DNA of 64,000 nucleotides from Smallanthus sonchifolius (GCA_023525975.1 CM042040.1:58141486-58205485); one strand, 5' to 3'. Shown: positions 11,764 to 23,978, numbered from the stretch's first letter. Translations and numbers: made by a program. Notes: generated by a model not told the origin, from the sequence alone.

Positions 11764-14700
11764 CAGGGCCGGTCCCGAGGATTTAAGTGCCTTGGCCGAA
11801 GCCGAAAAAAAGGCCCATACGAACAAAATATATAAACTAAAAATTTTTTAAACGACGATTAACGTTATAGCAATAAATATAGAAAAAAATATAGTATGAT
11901 ATATTACATACCGTAATAGCTAACGGATGATTCGCGAAGCTCTCCTAGCATTCTTGACAGAAAACTCTTTGATCATCTCTTCGCAATTTATACTCTCTAA
12001 AATTTCGTTCTCGATAGCTATCATCGCCAATCCACTAAGTCTTTCTTGGGTCATTGTAGATCGTAAGTATGATTTCAATAACTTCAATTTCGAAAAACTC
12101 CTTTCTGCTGATGCCACCGTGACTAGAATAGTCAACATTATTCTATATGCAATCCTTGCATTTGGGAAATTTTCTTGTAACTCATTCAAATGCTTCAAAA
12201 CATCTATAGGGTTGTTAAATTCACTGATTTCTAAGGTGTCAAATGACTTCAACTCCATATAAAGTTCATCACAATCAATATCCGATCTTCCTTCAAACTT
12301 GAGTGCATTTTCAAGAAAACGACAAGACAACTTAAGATCTTTATCTTCAATTCCCTTCAAGTTGTGTGGAAACAAAAAACCAAATAAATTCTCATAGTTT
12401 TTAAATTGATCAAATCTAGTCTCAATAGAAGCAATAGCTTGATCAATAATAAATAAGAAATAATTTACTCTGAAATTCTCTTCGGGTGTAAATGAAGCTT
12501 CTTGGGTAGTTGAACTCTCACCAAATGTTTTTTTCCTTTTAATCAAACGTTTTTCTAGAAATTTCGGATCAATGTCCATTTCAATAGCAATCTCCTTAGT
12601 TTCATCAATTGCTTTTGAAAAACCAGTTTCTCTATATCCTTTGAAGTATTCAATCAATTTGTTTATTGCTTTAATAGCAGTCTCGAGATGCATATCATTT
12701 GATTGTAACTTTTTGCTCACTTCATTCACCTTGTCTAATACTTCATACCAGATAACAATTGAAACCAAAAAGTCAAATTCACTAATTTCTTTTTCTGCTA
12801 TTGAATTTGCTTCACTTGCAATTGCAGCATCATTATCTTTTTCCCCAACTTCAAGTAAAGCTTCTCGTACTTCAACAAGTTGCATTTTAATAGCCTTAAC
12901 ACTCTCGATACAACTTTCCCAACGAGTTTGAGAAAGTGACTTAAGACTCCAAGATTTGAGATTATCTTTCAAAATTTGCCACCGATTAATCGAATTTGCA
13001 AAGATAGTATAAATGCGTTGGATCTTTCCAAAAAAACTCTTTCCTTTAACACAACTGTTAGCCATATCACATAATATAAGATTAAGAGAATGGCAACCAC
13101 AAGGAGTGTAAAATGCTCTAGGATTCTCCTTTAAAAATCTAGTTTGCACTCCTTGGTGTTTTCCTTTCATATTTGCTCCATTGTCATATCCTTGACCACG
13201 CATATCATCTAGTTCAAGACCAAGAGACTTTAACTCCTCAAGTGTAATTTCAAATAGTCCTTTTCCGGTGGTATCATTAACATTTAAAAACCCTAAAAAA
13301 GACTCCTCGACAGTAACAAAATTAGATGAGAATTTTAAATACCTCACTATTATAGTCATCTGTTCTTGGTGACTTGAATCGGGAGTACAATCAAGTATTA
13401 TGGAGTAGTACTTTGCTTCCTTTATGTCCTTGATTATTTTTTTCTTAATTTCTTGAGCTAGCATAAAAATTATCTCATTTTGGATCTTGTGTCCAAGATA
13501 ATGCACCTGAATCTCATCATTTGTGATCCGTCGAACATGCTCTTTGATAACTGGGTCGAACTCTTCCACCATTTCAACGAGACCCAAGAAATTTCCATTA
13601 CCTTAACAAATAAGAAGTTGAATCAATTATAACAATTTATTGGAAGTGGAATAAAAAAAGAGCAAATAAATTACCATTACCTTTTTGATATAACTTTTCC
13701 TTTGATCCACGAAAAGCTAAATTATGTTTGCCAAGAAACTTCACTATTGCAGTGATTCTCAAAAGGACTTGCATCCAGTAATCTCTTTCTTTCTTGAATT
13801 GCTCGTATTGGGCTTTATCAATTGTTTCGTTCAACTTCAATCTTTTACGCATATCAAACCACTTATTGATATTTGTGAGATGATCCGGGGAAAGTTCGTG
13901 GTTTTTTATACTAGTAGGTGCATGGTGCCAATCTACATAACCTTCCCCATCCAATTTACCTTTCGGAACGCCTTTTCTAAACACTTTACAACAGAAGCAA
14001 AATAATTTGTCTATTTCTTTCGAATATACTAGCCATGGCCGATCAACCTTCTCCATATTTGATAAAGTTTTTGTATAAAAAGCTGCGGAAAATCGTCTTC
14101 TATTTGTATCATACGGACCATAAACTATATTATTATCTCTTTTAGGACCTTTCTTGACTAAAAGTTTAATCTCATCAGAATTAAGTCCTTCCCACCTTCG
14201 TGGATCAAATATATCAATAGGATTATGTTCTTCCTCTTCCGACTTTTCAAGTTCTACTTCCACATGATCTTGTTCTTCAACAACATGATCTTGTTCTTCA
14301 ACATGTTCTTGCTCGTCCGCCTCTTCTACTTGTACATGCTCTTCAACATTCTTTTTAACAGGCGGTTTAGGCAAAAACTTCAATAGAGCACCGGCTTGAG
14401 ACTTTGTCATTGCTTCATCTAGTTTTTTTCTTTTACGTTTTTGAGCACCGGATGATTGTTTAGGAGGCATGATTTCTAAAAATCAAATCAAAATTCAACA
14501 ATTAACATTTACAATTCTAACTAATAATAAAAATTAATAAGTCAATTAATTAACAATGTATAGTTCAATGAGTCATGAAATAAAGGAAATAACTTGATTT
14601 AGGCAAATTGGCAATCATAAATTAAAATCAATTTGTCAAACAATTTAAAACTCATGGCATGGCAAACTAACATGTGATAAGTAATTCTAACTGAATGAAT

Positions 14701-15167
14701 GGATATTAATACCTTTAAACCAACCAAGGCTGAACAACTGCAGCAATTTTTTTTTTGGGGTCGCCTATCGTTCGTGGAGTGGAGACGCCAGGGAGGCAAA
14801 CAGGCACAAGAAAATTCCTTCCCTATTTGCAGAATTCGTTTTTTTTATTAAAGGGTTAATGGGTTAACGGGTTTTAAGTTTAAATAGGCCCAAACATTCT
14901 AAAGATTAAATGGGTCCAACCAATATAAACATTAAAAGGGCCCAACCATTATAAAAAGGACTCAATCATTATAAAAAGGGTCCAACCATTATAAAAAGGG
15001 CCCAATATATTTTAAGTTTTCATAAAAAATACTCAATATATAAAACCGGTATTTAAAATTTTATAAAAAAACATATATATATATACAGGCCCCGTAAAAA
15101 TTTTAGGCCCCCGAAAAAACGGGCCCTGGCCGGCGGCCCGGCTCGGCCTACCCCAGGGCCGCCCCTG
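11764..15167 (-). mobile_element. Complete hAT transposon
   Basis: The left terminus is CAGGGCCGGTCCC, and the right terminus read on the minus strand is CAGGGGCGGCCCTGGGG. The flanks are GCCAGAGC (11756-11763) and GCCAGAGT (15168-15175), an 8-bp target duplication with one mismatch, as expected for hAT. The only gene inside is the transposase. The 14471-15167 side contains short repeats of GGGCCCAACCATTATAAA-like words (about 14885-15005), plausible subterminal transposase-binding sites. The low TSD divergence and the open transposase suggest a fairly recent insertion. Confidence 0.9.
11920..14470 (-). CDS. hAT-family transposase (zinc-finger type, two exons)
   Basis: This is the cut-and-paste transposase of the surrounding element. 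Exon 1 is 14470-13681 and exon 2 is 13601-11920, separated by a 79-bp GT-AG intron (13680-13602). The joined length is 2472 nt, or 823 codons plus stop, with no internal stop, which supports the splice choice. The N-terminus has a basic KRKRKK stretch (nuclear-signal-like) and an acidic E/H/V-rich repeat (about residues 45-85). A TTF-type zinc-finger region follows (WLVYSKEIDKLFCFCCKVF). The middle is the DUF4371/RNase-H-like core, with SIILDCTPDSSHQEQ and GYDNGANMKGKHQG as likely acidic-residue regions. The C-terminus is the hAT dimerisation domain (ASAERSFSKLKLLKSYLRST). Without splicing, exon 1 would run on to a stop at 13637. Intactness is seen; activity is inferred. Confidence 0.87.
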
Positions 15168-15175
15168 GCCAGAGT

Positions 15176-15868
15176 CTTATCCTTTAGGGTAAAAGGGGCA
15201 TAACACTCATCCAAAAAACTACCTCAACAAAATACTCAATAAAAGTGTGTCACCTCATTTTTACTCAAATGCTACCCTAATACCTTAAATTGACGGAGGC
15301 ACAACCTTAATACCCTAAATAATTTTTTTAGTTTCATTTAAAAAAAACTAATATATATTTATTTAAAACTAATTTCATTTTTCAATAAAATAAAAATAAC
15401 AATAAATAAAAAAATTACATAAAATAAATATTTTTACTTTTATTTCTATTTTTACTCTTAAAATCAAACACACCAAATGAGTTTAACATTTTTTTATCAT
15501 GTGTATGCATTATAAAAAGATTTATAAAAAGATATTTTCACTTCTTTTTTTAAAAAAAGGACTAATCTGAATCAAAACTTAAAGCTCATTGCTTTGTTGA
15601 GAGATAAAACGGACAAATCTGAATCAGAGAAACAAATCCAGTTACCCACTGGAACGGCTCAATCAATCTTCACTCTCGGGTACTTATACTCGCAAAAGCC
15701 AACCCGTGTACTCAGGTACTTTATCGGAGGTGGTGTACCCGCACGAACCCGCATACCCGAAGGGGTTACCCGCGTACGCCACCTTCACCCTTAAACAATT
15801 TGATACACATATGTGAGACTAATTTAAAAGATGCTACTTCCGGTGTAGATGAGAAGGTAGGCATTATA
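15176..15868. other. Non-coding DNA between hAT and CACTA elements
   Basis: AT-rich at 15180-15600, then a GC-richer stretch with repeated ACCCG/GGGTA words at 15640-15790. The 66-codon frame at 15594-15794 looks like chance. No termini recognised. Confidence 0.45.
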
Positions 15869-15905
15869 CACTACTAGAAAATGACCCTTTGTGTCATCTT
15901 TTAGG

Positions 15906-16225
15906 TGTGAGGTTAATCCCGATCATTAACCCAAGTTAAAGTTAAAGGGGCCATTATGTAATTTATCTATTTTATGTTTTATGTCAATATGTAATTATGT
16001 ATACTTGAAGGATTTTAAGTGTCAAGTCTAGAACTACAAAACTGATAGTATGTATGTATACGACATTTAGGAAAAGTCGCGTCGGTTCCCTTCCAAGGTT
16101 ATAAAGACCGATCGAACAAGTCTGTACAATGTTACGCAACATTATCAATTGAAGATCAAAATTCGTTTCTTGTTTGTGTGTGTTTATCATTATCTTGCAT
16201 AATCAAGATCCAATTTGGGACAACA
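15906..16225 (+). repeat. 5' LTR of copia element C
   Basis: Starts TGTGAGGTTAATCCC and ends GACAACA. By eye it differs from the 3' LTR at only about ten positions, so insertion is moderately recent. A TATAAAG box (TTATAAAGACC) is present near 16100. Confidence 0.93.
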
Positions 16226-17163
16226 ATTGGTATCAGAGCCGCACAAGGCTCTATAGTTTGATTTCAATCAAAAGCACGACAGAAGAATCTTACCGGTAGA
16301 AGACGATTTCCGCACAGGGAATTGGCATTTTGATTTCGCGATAGTACAATCTGTTCATCAATTTGAGGACGCTTAAAGGGGTGAAGGATTCACGAAGGCC
16401 ACACTGGTATTCTGAGGATCGGAAGGCATACGGCTTGAAGAACCAATCGCGAATCATTTTTTACTAAGGTACGAGTTTGATTTCTGTTCGTTTACACCAA
16501 AGGGTCCGAATAAAGTCATACGAACATTCAAAGGATCGTTCCCTGTAATTGCAAGTCCGGACACGAGTATAGGACAGGGACAGAGGGGTGTTTGTATATT
16601 GTTCGATTGAAATTTATAATCTCAAGGAACAGGATTTGGGATTTAGTGTGAAGACCAGAATCAAAGAAAGCCATAGGGGTATTCGAAGAATTGATTCTAG
16701 GTTTGTCATATTTTAGAAATTCAGGCAAGTTTGCTTCATTCATGCTCTGTAAAAATACAGAAGGAATTTTTTATATCTGGGTAAATTCATTTCAGTCAAC
16801 AAAAGGGCTGTTACGTTTTCTATTTGACAAGGCCATAAAAGGGCTTATTAATTTGATTTTTTTTCAAACTCACGAAGTTCCTGTGGATTACAAAAGGAAG
16901 GAATTTTTGGATTTGGAATTAAAATTATGCACAAGTTAGGGCGTGCATCAGTTTCTACTATCAAAAGGAAATTAAAGACCGGTTTTGTTTCTGTTTGGCC
17001 ACAAGAAACTAGAAAGCCAAAGGGGTTTTACGGTTGTAATCTAGTCACAAACTACAAGGTTTTGGGACTGTTTTTCCTTGATTATTTACTCCAAGACAGG
17101 AAAACGCCATGAAGTTTTTTGTTGCAAAATTTTGTAATTAGTAACCACCCTAGGAACTGAAGA

Positions 17164-19130
17164 AGGGATCCAAGGCTTGTAGGTTATTTGATCCTATAAC
17201 TAAAAGAATTTGCATCGGTAGGGATGTAAAGTTCATTGAGAAGGATTCATAGGATTGGGAAGATTACATGAATGAAGTTGGAAGTGGAGAAGTTGGAAGT
17301 GGAGAAGTTGAATGGGTAGATTTCACTATAATGGACAATCAAGATATATGTCCACAAGATAACAATGAAAGTGAACCCATAGATCTAGATGGTGAACTCA
17401 CAAATGAAGATGACTTTGAACAAACAGTTCAATCACCAATAAGTTCACCTAATACACCTAAGACTCCACCAACATATACCTATGAATCTAACTCAGCAGA
17501 GGTCATAATAGTTTCATCAAATTCTGGAAGTTCTGCTAGACCATTTGATCATACACCTATTCGAGGTTTTAAAAGCTTATCTAGGATAAATGAACTAGCA
17601 CCAGTGGTAGAAACAAATGAACTACTTCTAGCAGAAGAAGAGCTAAGGAATTACAAAGAGGCAACATAAGATGGAAGATGGATAGAAGCTATGAAAGCAG
17701 AGTTAGATTCCATCAATAAGAATAAAACTTGGAAATTAACTTCTTTACCAAGTAATCATAAAGCAATTGGTCTGAAGTGGGTATTCAAGACCAAAAGGGA
17801 TGCAAATGGAAAGATCACTAAGTATAAAGTTCGTTTAGTAGCAAAAGGCTATGTACAACAACATGGTGTAGACTTTGATGAAGTCTTTGCTCCTGTAGCA
17901 AGACTTGAGACAGTACATCTCATTCTAGCATTAGTAGCATACAATGAGTGGGAAGTACATCACTTAGATGTAAAATAAGCATTCCTACATGGAGATCTTA
18001 AAGAAGAAGTTTATGTTTCACAACCTGAAGGCTTTGTGAAAACTAGAAATGAAGACAAGGTCTATAAACTTTCTAAAGTTTTATATGGACTGAGACAAGC
18101 ACCACGTGCATGGAATATGAAATTAGATCAAACGTTAAAATCACTTGATTTCAAGAAATGCACATTGGAGCAGGCGGTCTATACTAGGAAGTACAAAGAT
18201 TCAACCTTGTTGATTGAAGTTTATGTTGATGACCTGATAGTAACAGGAACTCCAAAGAAAGAAAATTGAACACTTTAAATCTCAAATGGAAGAGAAATTT
18301 GAGATGAGTGATTTAGGGTTATTGGCATACTATCTCGGAATAGAGGTCAACCAATCAGGGGGAGAAATATCTAGTAAGCAAGCTGGTTACATCAACAAGA
18401 TCCTCAAAGATGCCAGTATGATAGATAGTAATGAAACAAAGATTCCAATGGACCCCGGAACTAAGTTAGTTAAAACTGAAGGAGGAGATCTAGTTGATGC
18501 AACTGAATATAGAAGTATGATTGGTTGCCTAAGGTATCTACTACATACAAGACCAGACTTAAATTATTCAGTCGGGCTACTTAGCAGATTTATGCAAGAA
18601 TCAAAGGAGCATCATCTAAAAGCTATTTAGCAAGTGATATGCTATATCAAAGGAACAAAGGATTTTGGTATAACTTATAAGAAAAATGGAGGTTGCAGAA
18701 TCACATGATACAGCGACAACAGTTATGGGGTTAATACAGAAGAAGGAAAAGGAACTACGGGTATCGTATTCTACTTTGGAAATGCACCTATAACTTGGAG
18801 TACACAGAAACAACCAACTGTGGCACTATCATCATGTGAATCAGAATTTATGACAGCAACTACAGCAGCATGTCAAGTATTATGGCTGAAACGTTTACTT
18901 AGTGAAATAACTGGATGGCAAGAAGAAAATATAACTTTATATGTTGATAATATCTCAGCAATAGCACTAATGAAGAATCTGGTATTTCATGGAAGGAACA
19001 AGCACATTGACACGCGTATCATTTCATAAGCGAATGTGTTGAAAATGACCACATCACAGTTGAACATATTAGTGGAGAACTACAGAAAGCATATATTCTA
19101 ACAAAGGCAATGGCACGGGTTAAGTTCATC
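17164..19130 (+). pseudogene. Copia C pol remnant: integrase tail, reverse transcriptase, RNase H
   Basis: It begins in the integrase C-terminal segment (KGSKACRLFDPITKRI) and runs through the acidic linker with ISSPNTPKTPPTYTY. RT follows, with AIGLKWVFKTKRDANGK, VRLVAKGYVQQHGVDFDEVF, YGLRQAPRAWN and the catalytic VYVDDLIVTG (about 18216-18245). RNase H ends it (ALSSCESEFMTATTAACQ, LWLKRLLSE and NKHIDTRIIS, frameshifted into HFISECVE). Stops or frameshifts occur at 17669, 17978, 18269, 18630 and about 19029. The protein is very close to that of copia B at 31651-39089, so both belong to one lineage. It cannot encode active products. Confidence 0.92.
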
Positions 19131-19196
19131 ACAATGAGGGAACTACTTGGTGTTCAAGATCTGCAACAACAACATGATCGTGATTAAGGGGGTGAA

Positions 19197-19516
19197 TGTG
19201 AGGTTAATCCCGATCATTAACCCAAGTTAAAGTTAAAGGGGTCATTATGTAATTTATCTATTTTATGTTTTATGTCAATATGTAATTATGTATACTTGAA
19301 GAATTGTAAGTGTCAAGTCTAGAACTACAAAACTGATCGTACGTATGTATACGACATTTAGGAAAAGTCGCGTCGGTTCCCTTCTAGGGTTATAAAGACC
19401 GATCGAACAAGTCTGTACAATGTTACGCAACATTATCAATTGAAGATCAAAATTCGTTTCTTGTTTGTGTGTGTTTATCATTATCTTGCATAATCAAGAT
19501 CCAATTTAAGACAAAA
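19197..19516 (+). repeat. 3' LTR of copia element C
   Basis: Near-identical direct repeat of 15906-16225. The last base group reads GACAAAA where the 5' copy has GACAACA. Confidence 0.93.
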
Positions 19517-19521
19517 TTAGG

Positions 19522-20146
19522 TGTCACTAACACAAAAAAAAAAGCGAGGAAGGTTTTTAATAAAATTGCGTGTCATCCTTCAATCCTTCATGTTATATTC
19601 CTGAAACCCGCGATATCTATTTCTAACCCCCGCCTCTAATCTCTGGAAACCTAAATCGCCCCTTCTTTCTGCTCAACCCTAAACGGACATGCAACCACCG
19701 GCAGATCTCCTCAAAACCACCAACACGGCACCTGCAACCACCGGCATCCACTATTCCGTCGTGTTGTATTCTTAATCGTTCTACGTCTCCATGTATGTGA
19801 ACTAAAAGGCACCTGCAACCACCGGCATCCTGATGTGACATTTGATTCCGTATTTTTGTTTCGTGTACGGCATTTACAGTTACAGTTACAGTTATACTTC
19901 GATCATTATGATTGGCAAAATTAGGGCTTAAATTGGGTACTTCGATCATTTACGGGATGATATGACATCCTAAGGTAAAATTAGGGCTTAAGTTGCCCGT
20001 TCGTCTTTGGTGTTTGTATGGTTTTATTGTCTAATACTTTCTATGATTGTGATTTTGCTTTCATTCTCTATGGAATGATGTCCTGTAAAGTGGCTGTTGG
20101 TTTTATTGTCTAGTTTTGTTTGTTGAAGTTAGTTGTTGTTATGCAG
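19522..20146 (+). other. CACTA subterminal and leader-like DNA
   Basis: The first 60 bp carry CACTA subterminal words (GTGTCACTAACAC, GCGTGTCATCC). Next comes a C-rich stretch in which GGCACCTGCAACCACCGGCATCC recurs as a near-direct repeat (19720-19750 and 19808-19831). It resembles a gene leader, but I recognise no protein. The minus-strand frame at 19623-19949 looks like chance. Confidence 0.45.
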
Positions 20147-20226
20147 ACTCGTTCATTCTCTTGGATTTGCAACGGTGAGAGCTGAAGAGATTCCTGGGTC
20201 TTGGCCAGCTGAAGTACACAACTTAG
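20147..20226 (+). pseudogene. Exon-like segment of unrecognised gene
   Basis: An 80-nt segment is preceded by TTATGCAG and followed by GTAACA. One frame is open and ends with AEEIPGSWPAEVHNL. It sits upstream of the kinase exon in the same orientation, so it may be an exon of captured DNA. I do not recognise the protein. Confidence 0.35.
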
Positions 20227-20497
20227 GTAACAACTTTAATGCTTGACATCTGTGATTGTTGAAACAACAGTGAATTAGTTGCCACTGATCAATCAATTAG
20301 CTCACTAACAGAGGTTGATTATTTTACCCTTTTATGTTGTTGTGCAACCTTATATTCTATTAGTTTTGCAACATATAAAGTTGTTCTACTTTGGAAACAT
20401 AGTATATTAAGAGATCAACTGTACTAAAATTACAATGTATTTTTAATGGAACTATTTGTTATCTTATAAACTTTTTAAGACATAATTTTAACCACAG

Positions 20498-20563
20498 AAC
20501 AGATCAGTGCCTTTGAAGTGGACAGTTAAGCAGACCCTTGATGTCGCAAGGGGAATGGAATAT
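20498..20563 (+). pseudogene. Captured exon of a Raf-like protein kinase
   Basis: It is preceded by an acceptor-like ACCACAG and followed by GTGTAT. The 22 codons read NRSVPLKWTVKQTLDVARGM then EY. This matches subdomain V-VIa of plant group-C Raf-like MAPKKK-type kinases, where PLK-AVKQALDVARGMAYV precedes the catalytic loop. The HRDLK loop is not found downstream, so only a scrap was carried. It cannot be a working kinase. It lies inside the CACTA element, so transduplication is the simplest explanation. Confidence 0.6.
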
Positions 20564-20983
20564 GTGTATCTCCATTTAAACTGCTCATATCACTTTGCCT
20601 TGACAGTTCCAAACTATGCATTTTCTCAATAGTTGCCATTGATTTGTTATTCAGTTGTTTGTTGTTTCGTAGATATTGGGACGCATACATGATGTTGCAA
20701 TTTTTTTGAGGTCCAGTGAAAAAAATATTCTATCAACCACAATTAATAGGTTTTTAATTTGGTCTTTTGGCTTGATTGGTAGTGCTAATACCTAATTTTA
20801 TACTTTTTGGTCAAGTTCCCTATGATTATTTTGTGCAGTAATTCCTTTTTTTTTTCTCTGTAGTTACATATTTAGTCAGTTTATATTGCAACTTATTGGT
20901 AGTTTGAGATTTGCATGCTAATTTTTTTTTCCAAAATTGATGAAATTTTAATTATGCAACGTCGATTCTTATGTGCAATGCAG

Positions 20984-21046
20984 GTTGGGTACTATCAAAG
21001 ATCATGGACCATTAAGGGGAAGTGTGCACCTCTACCATGCAAAGAG
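20984..21046 (+). pseudogene. Exon-like segment of unrecognised gene (second)
   Basis: A 63-nt open segment sits between GTGCAATGCAG and GTAACC. It starts VGYYQRSWTIKGKC. The splice-like borders and the shared orientation with the neighbouring kinase and NUP62 exons suggest a captured exon. The gene is not recognised. Confidence 0.3.
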
Positions 21047-21209
21047 GTAACCACCAGAAATGCTCATAAATATGATTATGAATCTGAAGAAAATAATAAT
21101 AGTTTAGCATTTGCTAGAAATTGTATTATTTTGTCTTCATGTGCTTTTTCCAACTACTAATTGTTCTTATGTACATGGGTTTTGATCATCTTGAATTTTT
21201 GTTCAACTT

Positions 21210-21394
21210 CAGTGGTGGAGCTTTAAAGAAGTTTTAGGGGGGGGGGGGGGCAAAAGATTTTTTAGAGAATCATGAGGGGCCGGATTCAATACGTATAAAA
21301 TTTTCGGAGGAAAAACGCTTAAACCTACACTTATGAGCTAAAAAACAGGAGGAGAGGGGCCGTGGCCCCCATCCCTAACTAAGCTTCGCCAATG
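21210..21394. mobile_element. Small hAT-like MITE with poly-G run
   Basis: The left end is CAGTGGTGGAGCTTT, and the right end read on the minus strand is CATTGGCGAAGCTT, resembling the CAGTGGCGGAGC termini of many plant hAT MITEs. Just inside the left end is a run of 14 G. A GGGGCCGTGGCCCCC palindrome lies near 21356. No clear 8-bp target duplication is seen, so the class is tentative. Confidence 0.42.
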
Positions 21395-21577
21395 AAAGAC
21401 TCAAATCAAACAAGACTTCATTTATATCTTGATTCACTCAACTGATTAGAAAGTCAGTAACTAACTGCTGGATGGTACCTTTTACCAGAAAGAAAACATA
21501 ACATGGTCGTCGGATGTGTGGATTAAGTTCATAGGCTCTTATTTTTGTGTATTAAAATCATAGGATTTGTTTTTAAT

Positions 21578-21895
21578 TGTTAGGAACAACGTGGCGCAGC
21601 GGAATCAACACACACACATGCACAAACGATAATCACGCGGTACTGAAAAATAAACGACACAAGAATTTTACGTGGTTCGGTCCCAGTAGGGGACCTACGT
21701 CCACGGGCTGCAACTAGGTTATTTCATTAAGATCTAGGCACACAGATTACAGTTACAACATAGGGTATTTATAGATTAAAACTAGGGTTCCTAACTTGTT
21801 CTCCAAGTTAGGCCCAAACCGTAAGGATAGGCCCATTAGGGCCGGCTAACCCTAATTAGGGTCGGCCGCCTCTAAACGAGACTCCACACCTAACA
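21578..21895 (-). repeat. 3' LTR (minus sense) of the non-autonomous element
   Basis: 318 bp, from TGTTAGGAACAAC to CACACCTAACA. It differs from its partner by a few substitutions and a 2-bp CA indel. Confidence 0.92.
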
Positions 21896-23978
21896 ATCTC
21901 CCACTTGGAGGCTCGAGCAATCCTCAATCCACCATCCAAGCAGACCCTATACCATTAACTCCAGTAATCTTCAATAACAGAAATCCTCCAAGCCTCCAGT
22001 TCTAAGAGCAAGCTAACACTTCACTATTAGAAGTTTCCAAGCCTCCAGCTCTCAAGAACAAGCTAAGATTTCAAATAACAAAAGTCCTCCAAGCCTTCAG
22101 TTCCCATAAACAAGCTAAGACTTAAATCCAATCCTCCTAGTTGCAGCAGCCAACTCCTCAATTACCAGAAGAGCCCGTTGAAGCTCTTCCGAGCTCCAAC
22201 CCAGCAGTCATCACTGACCCAGCCATGGCAAAACCCGCCATTGACTCATCCTCAATCTCAACCGGCACCTACTCACTCGAACTATCGACTCTAGAGACTT
22301 CCAGAGGAAACACCACTCTCCAAAACCTGCAAGTACCATGGAGAGATTTTCCCATTCGGAATTCCGGTCTTCAAAACCCAACGGTGTTTAGAACTGTACC
22401 CAGAACACGTCCCATGCTCCCACTGTTCCCAAAACCCCTGACCTGGTTTAAACCTCCGAATGCACTCAGCTGACATCCCTGTGGCTCCAGGATTCACACT
22501 TGCAAAATGAATCCACTTAGCTCTACCCGATGCAGCGAGCCAAGACTTTAATACTCGGAAGTTGGTTCCCTTCTTCCAGCGATACATAAACTTGTATCTT
22601 TCCAAAGTCTTCAAACAATAGATTCACCAATGCTTCACAGAAGTGAGTAATGAAGCATACCAGAATCTTGAACCCAAGAGTCTCCACTGTCTTCACTGAG
22701 TCCCAATGCATCAACCCAGACACATTCTCAGAAGCAGAATTTACTATCTTTGACATCGACTCTAAAGAATGTCCCACACCTCCAAGCAGCTCCACCAAGT
22801 CAACTATGCTCAGCTCCCACTGTCCCTGTTATCCCAACCCATGCCAAATGTCGTACCACTGATCACCACCGAACAAGAAACAACTTCACAGTTCTAGATC
22901 AGCTAACCGGCAAACAGTTATAACAGCAGTAGAGCTTTTATGAAAGCAAACGGTACCAAGGATTCCGCAACCGTACACCCGATCGGCTAACCCTAACCGA
23001 AAAATCTTTCAACAGAGCAATATCACTCGACTTCCTTTTTTTTTTCTCACTTATGTCGTCACCAGCACACCAGAACCGGAATACTTAAAACCCAAAGCAT
23101 TCCAAACCTGCTAGTTCCATTTTCACCGGTTTTATCCCACAGTACCACACTCAAGTTCTTTTGACAAACCAACCAACCTCCAAATCGTCAAACCTTTGGA
23201 TAATAACCATCCCGTCTTCAGCCATAACAATAGCAAACAGAAAACATATCGAAACAGTGAAATAAACACAGTAATGTCACGGGCCTGAATTTGACATTTG
23301 TTCTACCAAACACTGTCAATAAACCGGTCTGCTCCTGCAATAAACCTCGCAGACAAATCTAAACCCGAATACTGAATTTCACATAACCCGGTTCCCAAAT
23401 AGTTGATAATAAACAGTCAAACAGAACTAAACAAAACTCTAACCTTTACCCGACGAATCCAAGAGCTTTATAACCAAACCCTAATCGGCGGCTTCAAAGA
23501 GTTTAACCCGGTACCCGAAACAATCAAACCGTTAACCCGCAACACAAACCTAAAACACCCGACCCAACGCTTCCCCTGCAAACCCGAGTGAAACCAGCAA
23601 CTCCAAGAGATCCAAAATAGGAACTCTAATTGCAAAATCACTCCAAATCAGTCCCGAACAGCCCTGTTTTCCTCCAAAACATCCCCGTTTTCTTTCCCCT
23701 TTTGCGCAACCTAGGGTTTGAAAAAACCCTAATTCCGGCGGCCCAAAAAACAAGAGACCAGGCTGCGAATCAGCCCTGGAACAGCAGCAGAAAAGCGGAA
23801 AAAAAATATCCGAAACACTGTTCATTCCGGAAAACACTGTTCATGCCGGAAAACACTGTTCGCGGGGCGGTACTGTAGCAGCATATCTGAATCAACCCTC
23901 GATCAGCCTCTACCCTGTTTCTCGATCGAAAATCGTGCAGACCGTGTGTAAATAACGAACCAAAGCTCTGATACCACT

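Larger units (their letters stand above)
15906..19516 (+). mobile_element. Ty1/copia element C (internally deleted, with target duplication)
   Basis: Two 320-bp LTRs (15906-16225 and 19197-19516) are flanked by identical TTAGG (15901-15905 and 19517-19521). The primer site TGGTATCAGAGC is at 16228-16239, and a polypurine tract (AAGGGGGTGAA) precedes the 3' LTR. The internal part is only about 3 kb because gag, protease and most of integrase are missing. Leader sequence joins directly to the integrase tail near 17160. It inserted into the CACTA left subterminal region. Confidence 0.96.

Noticed and set aside
11927..12931. Plus-strand frames of 111 and 119 codons
   Set aside because: They are opposite-strand shadows of the hAT transposase exon 2.
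15869..15905. CACTA element as an insertion into copia A, with copia A continuing left of 15869
   Set aside because: Minus-strand translation left of 15869 shows no copia sequence that would continue the integrase, and the 3-bp flanks do not match.
16228..16239. tRNA-Met-like sequence
   Set aside because: It is a retrotransposon primer-binding site; there is no cloverleaf around it. The same applies to the sites at 3997, 23965, 51336 and 60692.
22141..22473. 110-codon Pro/Ser/Thr-rich frame as a gene
   Set aside because: Lies in the interior of a non-autonomous LTR element, overlaps a frame of similar length on the other strand, and has no domain.
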